Shown: positions 35,091-47,705, counted from the stretch's first letter. The stretch is DNA of 64,000 bases from Erythroxylum novogranatense (GCA_029891385.1 CM057235.1:20577120-20641119); one strand, 5' to 3'. Program-made: numbers and translations. The notes: generated by a model not told the origin, from the sequence alone.

Positions 35091-35708
35091 AATTTCTTAT
35101 AGGCTTTCTCCTTACTCACTTCAAAGGAACGACTTAAGTCAATATTACCTGCTCTGACAAGATGTGAAGGTTTTGTATGTTTCCAAAGCTAACCACAAAG
35201 TGTATGTGGAAGATTTTCTATAGCAATGAAGGCTAACAAGACATAAGGTGATAAATACCAAGGGGTACGCAGGTTTCTTAGGCAAAACTGACTATACCTG
35301 ACCACAAACTACATCGAGAATGTTTTGGCTAGAATAAAGGGACCTTAGAATAAATATTGATGATCTAGCCTACTAATCTACAGTCAGATCTATCATCCAG
35401 GGTAATAAGCCTACGTGTAGGAGTGAACAACCTGTAATGAAAACTATAGAGATGGGAGTTTAACGTGTGTGGATGTGAGCAAGTAATTAAATGTCGTTAA
35501 AGATGAAATGAAGACGAGACATTAGGCTCCTTTCAAATAATCAAACTGTTCATAAGTTCACGAGTAAATAAAAATTTAAATTATTTAAAATTTTATTTTA
35601 AAGTAAATAAAAAATAACGTATTTTTAAATTATTTACTTTTCCTAATTAAAATGTATTAAAATGACCAAATTTACTATTTTGTTAATTAAATTATAAATA
35701 ATCAATTT
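35091..35708. other. Upstream flank of the pararetrovirus-like remnant
   Basis: No frame is recognisable. 35100-35460 has base composition like the remnant and may be its leader. 35480-35708 is AT-rich host-like DNA that continues beyond the SIRE-like element at 45114. Confidence 0.35.
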
Positions 35709-35713
35709 AATCT

Positions 35714-36661
35714 TTAAGTGAATCACACGTTAATACAATACTTATAAAGCGATATAGAATGCACGAGAAGGGGGGGGGGGGTTGAATTGTGTATTCCCCT
35801 TTTTTGAAAAAAAAAATATCTTTCAAAAACTATTTGTTTAGAAATAAAATTCTTTACAGAACTTCCGATAGATTCTAATTAATCAAAACTTTGAAAAACT
35901 TTGTTTATGAACTAAGTAGTGATAAAACTTGAATCTAAAATATAGAGATGTAGAGCGAGAGTAGTTTGACACAGAGATTTATCCTGGTTCACCCCAAACC
36001 GTGGGCTACGTCCAGTCCTCAGAGTTTCTTCTGAGATTTCACTATCTCTTCAAACGTTACAAGTATTCTTTGCGAGCCTCTTCAGGTCTCTACAATCAGT
36101 ATTCTTTCACACTTAGCCTCTGCAGGCTATCTGTTCTACTTTTTCTCAGAAAAGTGTTTGAACACTTGTTACAGTAGAATAGCTCTCAGCTAAATCAAAC
36201 AATAAGCTCGTAGTTGTAAATCTCCTAATTTTTAACTTCACTGATTTTGACTAACTTTGCAATCTTTGACTTCGACTCGTATTTATAGCCTTCGTCTCCA
36301 ACTGCTTCTTGATTCTTGTTTCTTGAATCTTTAAAGAAACGGTTATACAGTTGAGTTCTGTAACTAACTCGAACTGACTCCTTCGTCTTCTTTTTGAATT
36401 CCACATCTTCTTTTCTTCGTCTGTATTCTTTTGTGTCTGTGTCTCTGCGTCTGTTTTTACTTTTACTTAGCGTTTGCGTCTTCGTCTGTTTTACTATTCG
36501 CTTCTGCGTCTGCTTTGTTTTGCTTAGCTTCTGCGTCTGCTTTATGACTTCGTCTGTCTATGACTTCGTCTGTATGACTTCGTCTGTCTTGCTTTTCTTT
36601 TTATTGATTGTCTTTGTTATACATCAAAATCATATCTAAGTAAAGTCATTTGGACTTAACA
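35714..36661 (-). repeat. 3' LTR of the SIRE-like element
   Basis: The LTR is 948 bp and ends TGGACTTAACA at 36661. Its outer end reads TTAAGTGAATC where the other LTR has TGAAGTGAATC, so the terminal TG has mutated to TT. It contains a 12-G run (35770-35781; 7 G in the other LTR) and GACTTCGTCTGT repeats at about 36540-36592. Confidence 0.93.
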
Positions 36662-36684
36662 ATCTCCCCCTTTTTGATGATAAC
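36662..36684 (-). other. Polypurine tract of the SIRE-like element
   Basis: On the minus strand AAAAAGGGGGAGAT runs directly into the LTR start TGTTAAG. Confidence 0.88.
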
Positions 36685-36884
36685 AAATTATATACAAAAG
36701 AAAACAAAATACAATGTTTTGAAAAGAACACAAAACTTATCTTCATTCTCTTCTTCTTTGACTTCTTCCTCTCTTCGTCTACTTCAGTCACACCTTCTTT
36801 TTATGATCATCCTCTTCTCTTTTGCTCTTCGTTCATTCTCTTCTTTTATGCTCTTCTCCCCCTATTTGTTATAATAAAAAATGT

Positions 36885-39185
36885 TTAACGATGATGGCTC
36901 TTTAGCAATTCTGTCATCAGCTTCTTTAGATCATTCATCGTCTCCTTGATCTCATTTACTTCTCCGCGTAATCTACTGAGTTCATCTGATGAGTCAATCG
37001 ATGAAGAGGCTTGATCAACATTTGCTGAGGGAGGAGTGAACGGTATTGATGTGGTATAAGCATCAGAAGTAGGAATGTATTCTTCATTGATCTGAATTGT
37101 TGGTGGACGAATAAACGTATCAACTTCAGGAAGATCTAAGTCAAATGGAGCAGGCAGCATCAGCAACTGTCTTCCTTGCAGGAGTAGTCCTTCTGCTTGA
37201 ATAGACATTGTATTAGACAGAGGTCTAATACGCAGAATTGTTTGAACAAGGAACTCAATAAACGTCCCTATTATTACTCTTCCTCCCACTGGACAGTCTT
37301 CTCGCTTGTCAGTATAACTGCAGCTCGCTTGATCTTTATTCTGTGTAGAAGCGCATGCTTCATCAATTTTACGCACTTCTTCTGCTATTTGATCTGCGGA
37401 CAGATCATCAAAATCTTCTTTAGGAAATAGCTTTGATTTCCCCTTGGTCAAATCCAACGGATATCTTGGCTGGATATCTGGTGCAACCTTTATTTCGGTC
37501 TTCTCTGTAATCGAAAAAATAGTACACTGCTTACAGGGAACTTTTGTAGGGTATGGCTTGGTAGTAGCATCCCTCAAAGCATCGTAGAAATTCTTTTCAT
37601 CTTCTTTCAGTAAGTCTCATGTGTTACTATTTATTGACATAGGTCGTACCACATCCACTGTTTTCTTCACTGGTTGACTGCAGATTGCAATAGCAGTTCT
37701 CCTTCTGGTAACAACTTCAACCATTCTGATCTTCAACTTATGTTTTCTCAAAAACTGATGATAGTTGTATACCAACAGACAAGGTTCATCATCATCCGAG
37801 TCTGATTCTGCTGTTGCTTCTGATTGTGCTTCAATAGGATCTTCCTGAACCGAGCTTTGCTCCACTGGTTCCTCCTGTTGAGCAATAGGGATTTCCTGAA
37901 CTGTGCTCTGCTCAGTTTCTTTTTCTGTCTGAGCAGCTTCAAAGGTTTCTTTCTTTCGACTAACTTCCCCAGCAGTTGAGATATTTTTCTTCTGACTAAC
38001 CTTCTTAGTCTTTTCTTCTGCTTCAGTTAGTCTTGAAGATTTCTGCACGTGAGATTTTTCTCTCTCAGATTCTGATTTTCTTTTCTTCTCAGTCTCTTTG
38101 GCTTTTCTGGCTTTATCCTCTTCCAGAATAGAGACTAAAGATCTTGTTGCTTTATGTTCTCGAAATTGAGATGATTGTTCTTGACTCTATTCTCTGGCAA
38201 TCTTTTCTTCTTGTTGCATTAGAGTCTGAATCCTTGGAGATCTCTTTGCCTTCTTTGTAACTTCACTTAAAAGACTTTCTCCTTGTCTTTTTGGCGCAAT
38301 TAGTTATGTTCTCTGAGGCTGACTTTCTTTGGTTTTAGGACTCGCCTGTTTTATCAGCGGTCTACCTAATGTTCTTCTTAGTTCCTCCGCAGGCGATCTC
38401 GTACTGTGTTGAGTTCGAGAACTTGAAGCGGGAGTCTTCTTCGAAACACGCTCCCCTCAGTTCTTGTTTTCCTCGAAGAGTCTACTTCTCCTCTAATCAC
38501 TGTACTGAGACCCATTCGCCGTATTGTAATCGAATCAATCTTATTTTTTACTGGGACAATCCTTCTATTTCCTTTATGTAGAGGGATTGCGGATTCCTGA
38601 AAAATCCTTGTCAGAAGCATCCCATAAGGATAGCTATTTGTATCCTTCATCCCCTTAATCATGTAGTGAAAGATTAAGAAGGGTAAATCAATAGGGCTGC
38701 GATTCAACAGGTAAAACAAGCATTGTTCATCCAGGGTAGTCACCAAATGCCTTGAACCTGTTCTGGGTAGAATGCAGTTAAACAGAATCGCATGAAGAAC
38801 CCTAGCCTTTGGAACCAAACTAGAGGTCTTCCTCTCCCATGAATCATTGACTCCATACAGTTGTCTTCTGAAATCTTCTTCTTTATTCCAACTCAGGACA
38901 TCCAATCGGCCTTGGTAGACGAGTCTCACCAACCGATGGACAATCACCACCTTTTTATCGGTTCCTTAGTGATAACGATGATATACCATCTACCAAGATA
39001 CCACAGCTTTTGTCTACAAGCTGAGCATTCTTCCAGAACTCGAATACCTCATTGGTATACACTGGTTCTCGTACCTGGAAGAAATTCCTCCAACCAGCTC
39101 TTTCAATCTCTGGTTCTACATCCATTCCATCATTCCTCAATGACTCGAAATCCACATGTCTTCCGAAAATCATAGCTGCTTCCAT
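36885..39185 (-). pseudogene. SIRE envelope-like ORF, three lesions
   Basis: SIRE elements carry a third ORF after pol, once called envelope-like; its role is unknown. The 5' part (39185-38378) has ERAGWRNFFQVREPVYTNEV and a long conserved-looking segment with PFLIFHYMIKGMKDT. It resembles the plant-transposon domain usual in these ORFs. A frameshift lies at about 38950. A second break lies near 38300. The middle (38048-37617) is Lys/Glu-rich, with repeated PVEQSSVQE-type words and an acidic ESDSDDDE run. A TGA at 37617-37619 is the only break before the last part (37577-36885). That part ends in a coiled coil (LRGEVNEIKETMNDLKKLM), as reported for SIRE1. No convincing membrane segment was seen. 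Confidence 0.72.
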
Positions 39186-39448
39186 TGTTTCAGAAAGAAA
39201 ACTGTTTTCTGGAAAACTCTTCGTCTAGGGTAGAATGATTGAGAAAATTGGAAAGCAAGATGAACCGTCTGGAGATGAGAGTAACCGCAATGATTTTGCT
39301 TTCAGGCTACTTGTAGGGGTATAGTCCGGTGTGTTCTAGAATCATTAAGATCCTCGAGATTATCAGATTTTCCCTCCAAAATTTCCTTGACAGAGAAGTT
39401 ACCAGCTGTAACTCACTGTATCTGACGCCGTTAGTTTAGACGTTACTT

Positions 39449-42400
39449 TTAGCCTGACTGTTCGCTTAACATAACCATGTTAAGGTTGCGTCTGATCTTC
39501 TGGAACTGTTCTTCACTCAGTGGTTTGGTGAAGATGTCTGCCCACTGATGCTCTGTTTCGATAAACTGTAGACGTACCACCTTCCTCTGAACATAGTCTC
39601 TCAGGAAATGATGTCTAACTTCGATGTGCTTCACTCTAGAATGCTGAATCGGATTCTTTGATAGATTAATTGCACTGGTGTTGTCGCAGTAGATTGGAAT
39701 CTCCTCTTCTCGAACTGAGTAATCTTCAAGTTGATACTTGATCCATAGTGTCTGTGAATAGCAACTTGCGGAAGACATATACTCTGCTTCGGCGGTTGAT
39801 AGAGCGATTGAGCTTTGTCTCTTGCTTAATCAGGAAACTAGGTTTGCGCCAAGAAAGTGACATCCTCCGCTTGTACTCTTTCTTTCAATTCTATCTCCAG
39901 CATAGTCCGCATCGCAATATCCAATTAACCTGAAATCTTTACCTTTCTCAAACATTAAGCAAAGATCAGTAGTACCTGCGAGATATCTCATAATTCTTTT
40001 AACAGCAATAAAATGGGACTCTCTAGGATCGGCCTGAAACCTTGCACACAAGCATACACTGAACAAGATATCAGGTCTACTTGATGTAAGATACAGTAAA
40101 GAACCGATCATCCCTCTATACAGGGTTTGATCCACCTTCTTACCAAGTTCATCTTTCGACAAAAGGTTTGAAGGATGCATCGGAGTCGCCATAGGCTTCA
40201 CATTTTGCATATCAAATTTGTTCAATAACTCTTTCACATATTTTTGTTGATGAATGAAGATTTTCTCTTCGGTTTGCTTAACTTGTAACCCAAGAAAGAA
40301 CTTCAACTCACCCATCATACTCATTTCAAATTCTTTCTTCATTAGACTCTCAAACTTCATGCATAATTCTTTTGAAGTAGCTCCAAAGATAATATCATCA
40401 ACGTAAATCTGAACTATAATAAAATCATTCTGAAAATTCTTCCTAAAGAGCGTCTTATCGACTTGACCTCTACTGAAACCATTTTCTAAAATAAAAGTAC
40501 TCAGACGATCATACCAAGCTCTAGGAGCTTGTTTCAGGCCGTATAAGGCTTTATGAAGTCTATAGACATAGTCTGGATTTTTAACATCCTCGAAACCAGG
40601 TGGTTGCTTAACATACACTTCTTCGTCTATAAAGCCATTCAGAAATGCACTCTTTACATCCATCTGAAATAACTTTATATCATGACAAACTACATATGCC
40701 AGCAGAATCCTAATAGCTTCAAGTCTTGCTATTGGAGCATACGTGTCATTATAGTCTATTCCTTCTTGCTGATTATAGCCTTGTGCTACTAATCTAGCCT
40801 TATTTCGACTCACTCTTCCTGATTCGTCTAACTTATTCTTAAAGACCCATCTGGTTCCAATTATAGATTTCTTAGGGGGTTTCGGAACTAAGGACCAGAC
40901 ATTATTCCTAGTAAATTGATTCAGCTCCTCTTGCATGGCTAACACCCAAGCTTCGTCTTGAAGAGCTTCCTCAGCCTTCTTCGGTTCTATTTCAGAGATA
41001 AAAGCCACATTAGCTTCTCTCCTGAATCTGGACCTTGTCCTAACTCCTTCTGAGGTCTCTCCGATAATCAACTCTTCTGGATGAGAACTTTTATATTTCC
41101 AGTCTCTTTTCAGTCCGATGGTTTCTGGAATCTCTTTAACTTTGTCTACATATGTTCCTGATGATGGAGTTTCTGTTCTATCATCTAAGTTCTTTGAAGG
41201 ACCTTCACTCTCCATGTCATCTTCCTTATGGGGTTGGGAACTATCATCAAACTTGACATGGATGGTCTCCTCAACTGTCTTTGACGTAAGGTTGTACACC
41301 CGAAATGCCTTAGACGATGATGAGTAGCCTAGAAAGATTCCTGGATAGGTTTTTGAATCGAATTTATCCAACAACTCCTTTGTGTTCAGAATAGAACATT
41401 TGCACCCAAATGGATGAAAGTAAGATATATTTGGTCTTCTTCCATTCCATAACTCATAAGGAGTCTTCTTCAGCATGGGTTGCAACAAAATTTTATTCTG
41501 AATATAGCATGCTGTATTCACAGCTTCTGCCCAGAAGTACTTAGGAAGATTCATTTCACACAGCATGGTCCTTGCCATTTCTTGAATCGTCCTGTTCTTC
41601 CTTTCAACAACTCCATTTTGTTGTGGAGTTCTGGGAGCCGAGAAGTTGTGGAAATTTCCATTCTCCTCATAGAATAATCTAAACTTCTCATTCTCGAACT
41701 CTCCACCATGGTCACTCTTGATATTGGCTATAGACATTCCTTTTTCATTCTGTAACTTTCTGGATAAGGTCCTAAAGCACTTTAAAGATTCATCTTTGTG
41801 TGATAAAAACAATATCCAACAAAATCGAGTAAAGTCATCAACAATGACAAGTCCATATTTCTTTCTGCCAAGACTTATTGTCCTTGTTGGACCGAATAAA
41901 TCCATATGTAACAACTCTAAAGGTCTAGATGATGTTACAAAACTTTTAGAAGAAAAGGAAGTTTTAACTTGTTTTCCTTTCAAACAGTTTTTACAGAAAA
42001 ACTCTTTGTCAAAACTTATTTTTGGCAATCCTCTTACCAAATCATGTTTTGCCAACTTTGAAATATGTTTAAAAGAGACATGACCTAGCTTTTTATTCCA
42101 GATTAGTCTTTCTTCTTCGGAAGATAGAAAACATGAAATATTTTGACTTTGAAAATCTTCTAAATCAATTATGTAAAGATTGTTTCTTCTCTTGGCAGAT
42201 AAAAGAATAGACCCATCTTTGTTTCTAACTTCACAAAGATTTTGATTGAATGTGACTGTGAAATCAGAATCACATAATTGACTGACGCTAATCAAGTTAT
42301 GCTTCAGACCATCAACAAGCAGTACATTATTTATGCATGCAAAGGAATCTTTACCTATTTTATCGAAAGTTACCGATCCTCCCTTCTTATACTGAAGGTC

Positions 42401-42490
42401 TAGGAACATAGACCTTTTTCCCGTCATATGTCACGAGCATCCACTGTCTAAATACCAATGGTGCTTGCCGTATCTTCCAAGGAAGGATAT
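39449..42490 (-). pseudogene. pol: SIRE-like pol: protease, integrase, RT, RNase H
   Basis: Protease keeps WYLDSGCS, but a TGA (42431-42433) follows where Arg (CGA) is expected. From 42427 an 865-residue frame runs on. The integrase zinc finger has N111 where the HHCC motif needs His, then H115, C145 and C148. Catalytic D175, D239 and E275 are present. RT spans about 510-750, with QMDVKSAFLNG and YVDD at 675-678. RNase H begins DADYAGD. A TGA at 39830-39832 replaces the Trp codon after GANLVS, and the same frame resumes to 39449 with ALSTAEAEYM and ADIFTKPL. Three nonsense or missense changes would inactivate it. Confidence 0.93.
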
Positions 42491-44114
42491 CTGCAGGAGA
42501 AACTATTTTATTTTTTGGTACCCAAATTTTCTTGGGTCCTTTATGGTTAGTAGTATGCATATGATGTGTTCTTTGATGCATATAACTAGAACGTTGATTA
42601 AAACGAGATTTATTATGGTTTCTCTTTTGAAAGAAAGGTTTCTTATGAGTCTGAGTCTTGTTACCTGTAAACCCTAATCCGGTTTTATCACTCGGATGTT
42701 TACATTTTCCAAGCATCTCATTCATTTTCTTAGTGCTCTCTGTGAAAGTAGCTAAATCAGCTGACAAATTTTTAATTCTTAGTTTAAGCTGATTAATCTC
42801 TTCTGATATGTCTACAACTTTATTCTTTTCTTCTAATTGCTTTTTCAGACAAATATTTTCTCTCTCTATTTCTTCCGTATGTCTAATATTTTCTACATAC
42901 TTTTTCTTTAACAGTTTGTACTGTTTCAGAATAGCATGTGAATCTTCTAATAGTTTTGAGTAGGCATCATGCAAATTATCGTAGTCAGATTTTACCTCCT
43001 CATTACTATCTTCCTCGGCCATCAGGCAGATGTTTGCATGTTCAGATGATTTGGAACCTGTATCTGATTCTGATGAATCTAGGTCCTCCCATGTTGCCAT
43101 CATGCTTTTCTTGCCTTCTCTACTCTTCTTTAGTTTCTTCTTCAGAGTCGGATATTCGGACCTGTAGTGTCCGGGCTGATTGCACTCGTAGCAGATGACA
43201 TATGACTTTTCTGGTTTGGCTTCATCTTTTCCATTCTTCTTGAAAGTCTGATTTCCTTTGGACTTCTTCTTCCACATGCATCTTATCTTTCTGGAGGTGA
43301 AAGATAATTCGTCATCATCATCACTTAACTCTGGTTCTGATTGGCTGGAGTCGTCATCCTTTGATTCTTCAATTTTCAACGCTTTTGATGATTTCCTCCT
43401 TCTTTGAGTCTTGTGATTCTTCTGTCTGGCCTTCAGTGCTATCGACTTGTCCCACTTGGGCTTGTCTTCAGCATCGAGTTCAACTTTATGAATCTTCAAT
43501 GATCCAAGCAACTCGTCAAGCTTTAATACGCTCAAGTCTTTGGCTTCTTGCACCGCAGTAACTTTAGGTCTCCATCTCTTCGAAAGGCTTCTTAGGATCT
43601 TTCGAACATGATCTTGATTGTTGTATGTTCTTCCGAGAGCTTTCAATCCATTAATAATTGTTTGAAATCTTCCAAACATTTGATCAATAGATTTTTCATC
43701 TTTCATCCTGAAAAGTTCATATTGGTGGACAAGAATACTTATCTTGGATTCTTTAACTTGGCTTGTGCCTTCGTGAGCGATGGATAATATGTCCCACATC
43801 TCCTTTGCTGTATCGCATCCGTGGACTTTGTCATACTCGCTCCTGCTTAGGGCACACGTCAAGAAGAACTTCGCCTTTGAGTTCAACTGTATTCTTGCCT
43901 TTTGATCAGCCATCCATCTGATTCGTGGTATAGAATTGCCATCTTCATCTACTGGTGTATAAGGTCCGTTCTCTATTACGTCCCAAAGATCAACATGACT
44001 AGATTCTATGAATAGTCGCATCCTATCTTTCCAGTAATGATAATCCTCTCCGTTGAATACTTGAGGTCTAGTGACTGAGGCTCCTTCTGCGATGTATACA
44101 TGTGATTCCGCCAT
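42387..44114 (-). pseudogene. gag: SIRE-like gag, frame lost at protease junction
   Basis: The frame is 575 codons from MAESHVYIAEG. The capsid (about 15-220) has FNGEDYHYWKDRMRLFI and the SLSKRWRPKVTA motif. Then come a basic/acidic linker and a zinc knuckle at 308-321 reading C-Y-E-C-N-Q-P-G-H-Y-R-S-E-Y. The final Cys is Tyr (codon 43152-43154, TAT for TGT), which would spoil zinc binding. A coiled-coil segment (about 375-450) and a His/Lys-rich tail follow. A one-base shift near 42470-42490 takes the frame away from protease, so the normal gag-pol fusion cannot be made. Confidence 0.92.
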
Positions 44115-44154
44115 TATCTTTGATCCACACTTTGCTAAAGTGATCCTTGGATAC

Positions 44155-44171
44155 CAGGCTCTGATACCAAT
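44155..44171 (-). other. Primer binding site of the SIRE-like element
   Basis: On the minus strand TTGGTATCAGAGCCTGG follows the LTR, an excellent tRNA-iMet match. Confidence 0.93.
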
Positions 44172-45108
44172 TGAAGTGAATCACACGTTAATACAATACT
44201 TATAAAACGATATAAAATGCACGAGAAGGGGGGGTTGAATTGTGTAATCCCTTTTTTGACAAAAAAAAAATCTTTCAAAAACTGTTTGTTTAGAAATAAA
44301 ATTATTTACAGAACTTTCAATAGATTCTAATTAATCAAAACTTTGAAAAACTTTGTTTATGAACTAAGTAGTGATAAAACTTGAATCTAAAATATAGAGA
44401 TGTAGAGTGAGAGTAGTTTGACACAGAGATTTATCCTGGTTCACCCCAAACCGTGGGCTACGTCCAGTCCTCAGAGTTTCTTATGAGATTTCACTATCTC
44501 TTCAAACGTTACAAGTATTCTTTGCGAGCCTCTTCAGGTCTCTACAACCAGTATTCTTTTACACTTAGCCTCTGCAGGCTATCTGTTCTACTTTTTCTCA
44601 GAAAAGTGTTTGAACACTTGTTTCAGTAGAATAACTCTCAGCTAAATCAAACAATAAGCTCGTAGTTGAAATCTCCTAATTTTTAACTTCACTGATTTTG
44701 ACTAACTTTGCAATCTTCGATTTCGACTCGTATTTATAGCCTTCGTGTCCAACTGCTTCTTGATTCTTGTTTCTTGAATTTTTAAATGGTTATACAGTTG
44801 AGTTCTGTAACTAACTCGAACTGACTCCTTCGTCTTCTTTTTGAATTCCGCATCTTCTTTTCTTTGTCTGTATTTTTTACGTCTGTGTCTCTGCGTTTGC
44901 TTTTACTTTTACTTAGCGTTTGCGTCTTAAATGCATTTTACTATTAAGCCTGCGTGCTCGCTTTGCTTTGCCTAGCCTGCGTCGCTTTATGACTTCGATG
45001 CATGCATGACTTAAATCTGTAGGACTTCGTCTGTCTTGCTTTTCTTTTTATTGATTGTCTTTGTTATACATCAAAATCATATCTAAGTAAAGTCATTTGG
45101 ACTTAACA
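44172..45108 (-). repeat. 5' LTR of the SIRE-like element
   Basis: The LTR is 937 bp, with intact TG (44172) and CA-type ends. It is very similar to 35714-36661 except for 44930-45025, where several CGTCTG words are replaced by unrelated bases while the sequence between them stays the same. Confidence 0.93.
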
Positions 45109-45289
45109 AATCTAAGGTTAGAAAAATTAAGATCTTAATAAAATGGTCAAGAATTTATTGTTTGTTAATTAAAATAAAATGACCAACTTGATCTAATGTT
45201 AGAAAATTGATATGTTTCATCTTGTTAAAAAGGTCTAGCGGTTAATTCAGTTTTTTTGATTCATTATGTATTAATATTCCAAAAGCTAA

Positions 45290-45680
45290 ATTCCTTATGA
45301 TATTTTACATGTGAGGAGAGATGACAGACCATCTTATGCTTGGTCTAGTGTTCATAATGCCATTTGGATGGCTAATTCTAGTGGGATTTAGAGGTTAGGT
45401 GACAAATCAAGTGTTAGGATACAGGGGGATAAATGGTTGCCTACAAAATTTCAGCTTTAAATTCTTATTCCCTCTCACCTATCCTTTATGGAAATGATAT
45501 TACAAGAGAACTGGTGGATGAACATTACCAAGGGTGGAATGAAGACTTTGTTATGATTCCTCGAGGAAAATCTTAAGCATGATTCCTCAATGAATGAATG
45601 TGGTATTGAAACATAAAGAGGGAATCTAATTCAGAGGGCAACATAATAATTATGAAACTTATATAGTTTTCTGAAACTCA
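45290..45680 (+). pseudogene. LINE fragment (C-terminal RT region)
   Basis: The translated pattern RPSYAWSSVHNAIWMA...GDKSSVRIQGDKWLP matches the region after RT in plant L1-type LINEs (PSYVWRSI...IRIWKDKWLP type). It has stops and is cut by later insertions. The matching RNase H-like tail may be the piece at 47200-47705. Confidence 0.65.
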
Positions 45681-45815
45681 CATCACTTAAATTACATATC
45701 ATAATTAAGATAAAAAACATAAATCTTAATTTATACTTTATTGTGATGTTTGATCCTTCTCGTGTTATTTCTTTAAAACTATTTTTGAAATCGACTTACC
45801 TTACTTACGGTAGCT

Positions 45816-45942
45816 GTACATAGGGACAGATCCGTAATTTTTTTTGAGTGAGGGAAAAATTTTAATGGGGGAAAATTTTATTTTTTATATGAAATTTTTT
45901 GACAGCAGCGGGGACAAGTAGGGGATCCATCCCTGGCTGTAC
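45816..45942. repeat. Possible MITE
   Basis: GTACATAGGGACAGATCC at the left and GGATCCATCCCTGGCTGTAC at the right are imperfect inverted repeats around 127 bases of T/A-rich DNA. No clear target duplication is visible, so this is tentative. Confidence 0.3.
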
Positions 45943-45959
45943 AAGTGTCTGGACTAATA

Positions 45960-46550
45960 ATATCTACAGAATGCATGGAAAAAACTTTATAACTTTTGTA
46001 GAGAAGGTTAGGCAAGAAGTACTAGTTCTCTTAGATCCTAAGTCTATTTATAATAGGTCTTACACCTTGTAGTAATTTAATTACAAAAAATTCTAATTAT
46101 GATTAAAGTTTAATTAGAAATTATAATTAATTCTAATTAAATACCAATTGGATCAAAGTAAGATTCAGTATCTCATATTGGTCAATATTTATTAAATATC
46201 TCATATTTAATTATAAAGTTTTCAAACTTTACAATAAAGTCCAACTTGATTAAAACAAACATTTTGTTCTCTTCATGCCATTCTTTGTGTGTGACCAATT
46301 ATGTTCCTAAATGTGTTGTGGATATAAATTATAACCCTAATTATAATCAAGATTAGATACATTAAACTCCTTTAATTTATCTTTAATTCTCTAGTTTAAA
46401 AATTTATGATCATAGATTAAAATTGTAGTCTAACAATACATCATGATCACTCAAACATTTAAGAGTGTCAAAGTGGTTTTTACTAATTTTCTTGTGCATG
46501 GTTTATTTATATAATTCAATCATTTTATTGTACAAAGTTCTGATTAGACA
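45960..46550 (-). repeat. Inverted fragment of the E4 LTR family
   Basis: The reverse complement aligns with 17880-18360 over several hundred bases, including TGTAAAGTTTGA..CTTTAT, TATTTAATAAA and TATAAATAGACTTA (46044-46052 region). Only one copy of the TATA-bearing unit is present. Ends are not precise. It could be a degraded solo LTR. Confidence 0.75.
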
Positions 46551-47199
46551 TAGAGTTCAAAATTAATGTCCACTTTTTTTTAGCCTAATCATATTAGTTC
46601 TCCACCATTAGTATTTGATTCTAATAGCGACATTTGAAAACTACTTTTAAAGTTTCATTTCATCTTAGCCAAGTATTTCTTTACTCAATACTAATTCAGA
46701 ACAACAAAACATTCTTTCTAATTACTTTAGGGTAATGAATTTTATACTGATCACTTAACTACCTCAATATAGTTGACACTAAATCCAGTGGCTACTGATT
46801 TAGATACCTTTGACTAGAATAGGTCATAAGTAGTATAAAAACATAGAAATCCCTATATCTGAGTATGCGTATAAGATAGAGAATATCTTTAAATAATTAT
46901 GAAACTAAAGTACACCCAATCAATTGGCTCTGGGACATAAACTAACATGTGGTTAATAAATTTTCTTAGTCCTTTATAGTAGTTAAAAAAATTTCAGTTA
47001 AGTTAGCGTATCATTTCATTATGAATTAGCACTAGATCTCAAATTCTTCCTTTTCTTCTTATAACTAGTTAGTTAATACTGATGAAAATTTATGGAAGTT
47101 AATGGTGGCAAATAAGGAAAAGGTAGTTTTTAAGGTTAATTGAAAATTGGAAAAATTATAGAGAACATGATTTAGAGTAGAGCATTAGTCTAATCTCTA
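46551..47199. other. AT-rich spacer, nothing recognised
   Basis: No coding signal, terminal repeats or tandem structure could be assigned. Confidence 0.5.
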
Positions 47200-47705
47200 A
47201 GATTGATCAATCACGTGAAATGGATTAAAGTTAATGTCAATAGTATATATAATAAGAGAACATGAAATAACATTGTGCAAAATGGTTGTGTGAGATTAGC
47301 ATGGGAGACTTATAGCTTTGACAAGTATTTTATATCTCTTTTTGAATTCCATATATAAGTTTGAGACATTTGTTTCTTTTGAAAGGGTAAAAATGTTAAA
47401 TTTCTACAAATTTATAAAAGTGTTATGGATGGAGAAAATAATTTGTTAGTTGTGGTTATTGCTAATAGGTCATTTTTTATACTTCTTTTAGTATGGAGCA
47501 GTGATAGATACTATTAGAAGTGAATGTAAATATTTTTATAAGTGTTGGCCTTTTACATTTCAAAAGGGTTAATCTGCTCACCCATTTGCCATGAATTATT
47601 ATGGGAGAGCATGTAGTGATTTTTGGTTTTGCTATTTCCCTTAGTGTATTGAATTGCTCTCTCTTTTTGATATTGGTTAACAAAAATGATGCTTATTAAA
47701 AAAAA
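47200..47705 (+). pseudogene. Possible LINE RNase H-like tail and 3' end
   Basis: WIKVNVNSIYNKR and QNGCVRLAW around 47218-47310 resemble the start of plant LINE RNase H domains. The segment ends in an A-rich run at 47694-47705 after a TTGATATTGG-type 3' end. It has many stops. It may belong with the fragment at 45290-45680, split by insertions. Confidence 0.4.

Larger units (their letters stand above)
35714..45108 (-). mobile_element. SIRE-like Ty1/copia retrotransposon, complete structure
   Basis: The element is 9395 bp with two LTRs, a perfect primer site, a polypurine tract and target duplication AATCT at 35709-35713 and 45109-45113. Minus-strand order is 5' LTR, gag, protease, integrase, RT, RNase H, then an extra envelope-like ORF, and 3' LTR. 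This extra ORF marks the SIRE/Maximus lineage. Coding lesions: a frameshift and a stop at gag-protease, a stop in RNase H, frameshifts and a stop in the extra ORF. Confidence 0.95.

Noticed and set aside
35770..35781. 12-G run as a G-quadruplex feature
   Set aside because: A single homopolymer whose length differs between the two LTRs (12 versus 7); better explained by slippage or sequencing error.
37197..37430. Plus-strand frames opposite SIRE coding regions (also 41118-42083, 42465-43561)
   Set aside because: They mirror the minus-strand gag, pol and envelope-like frames and have no independent signal.
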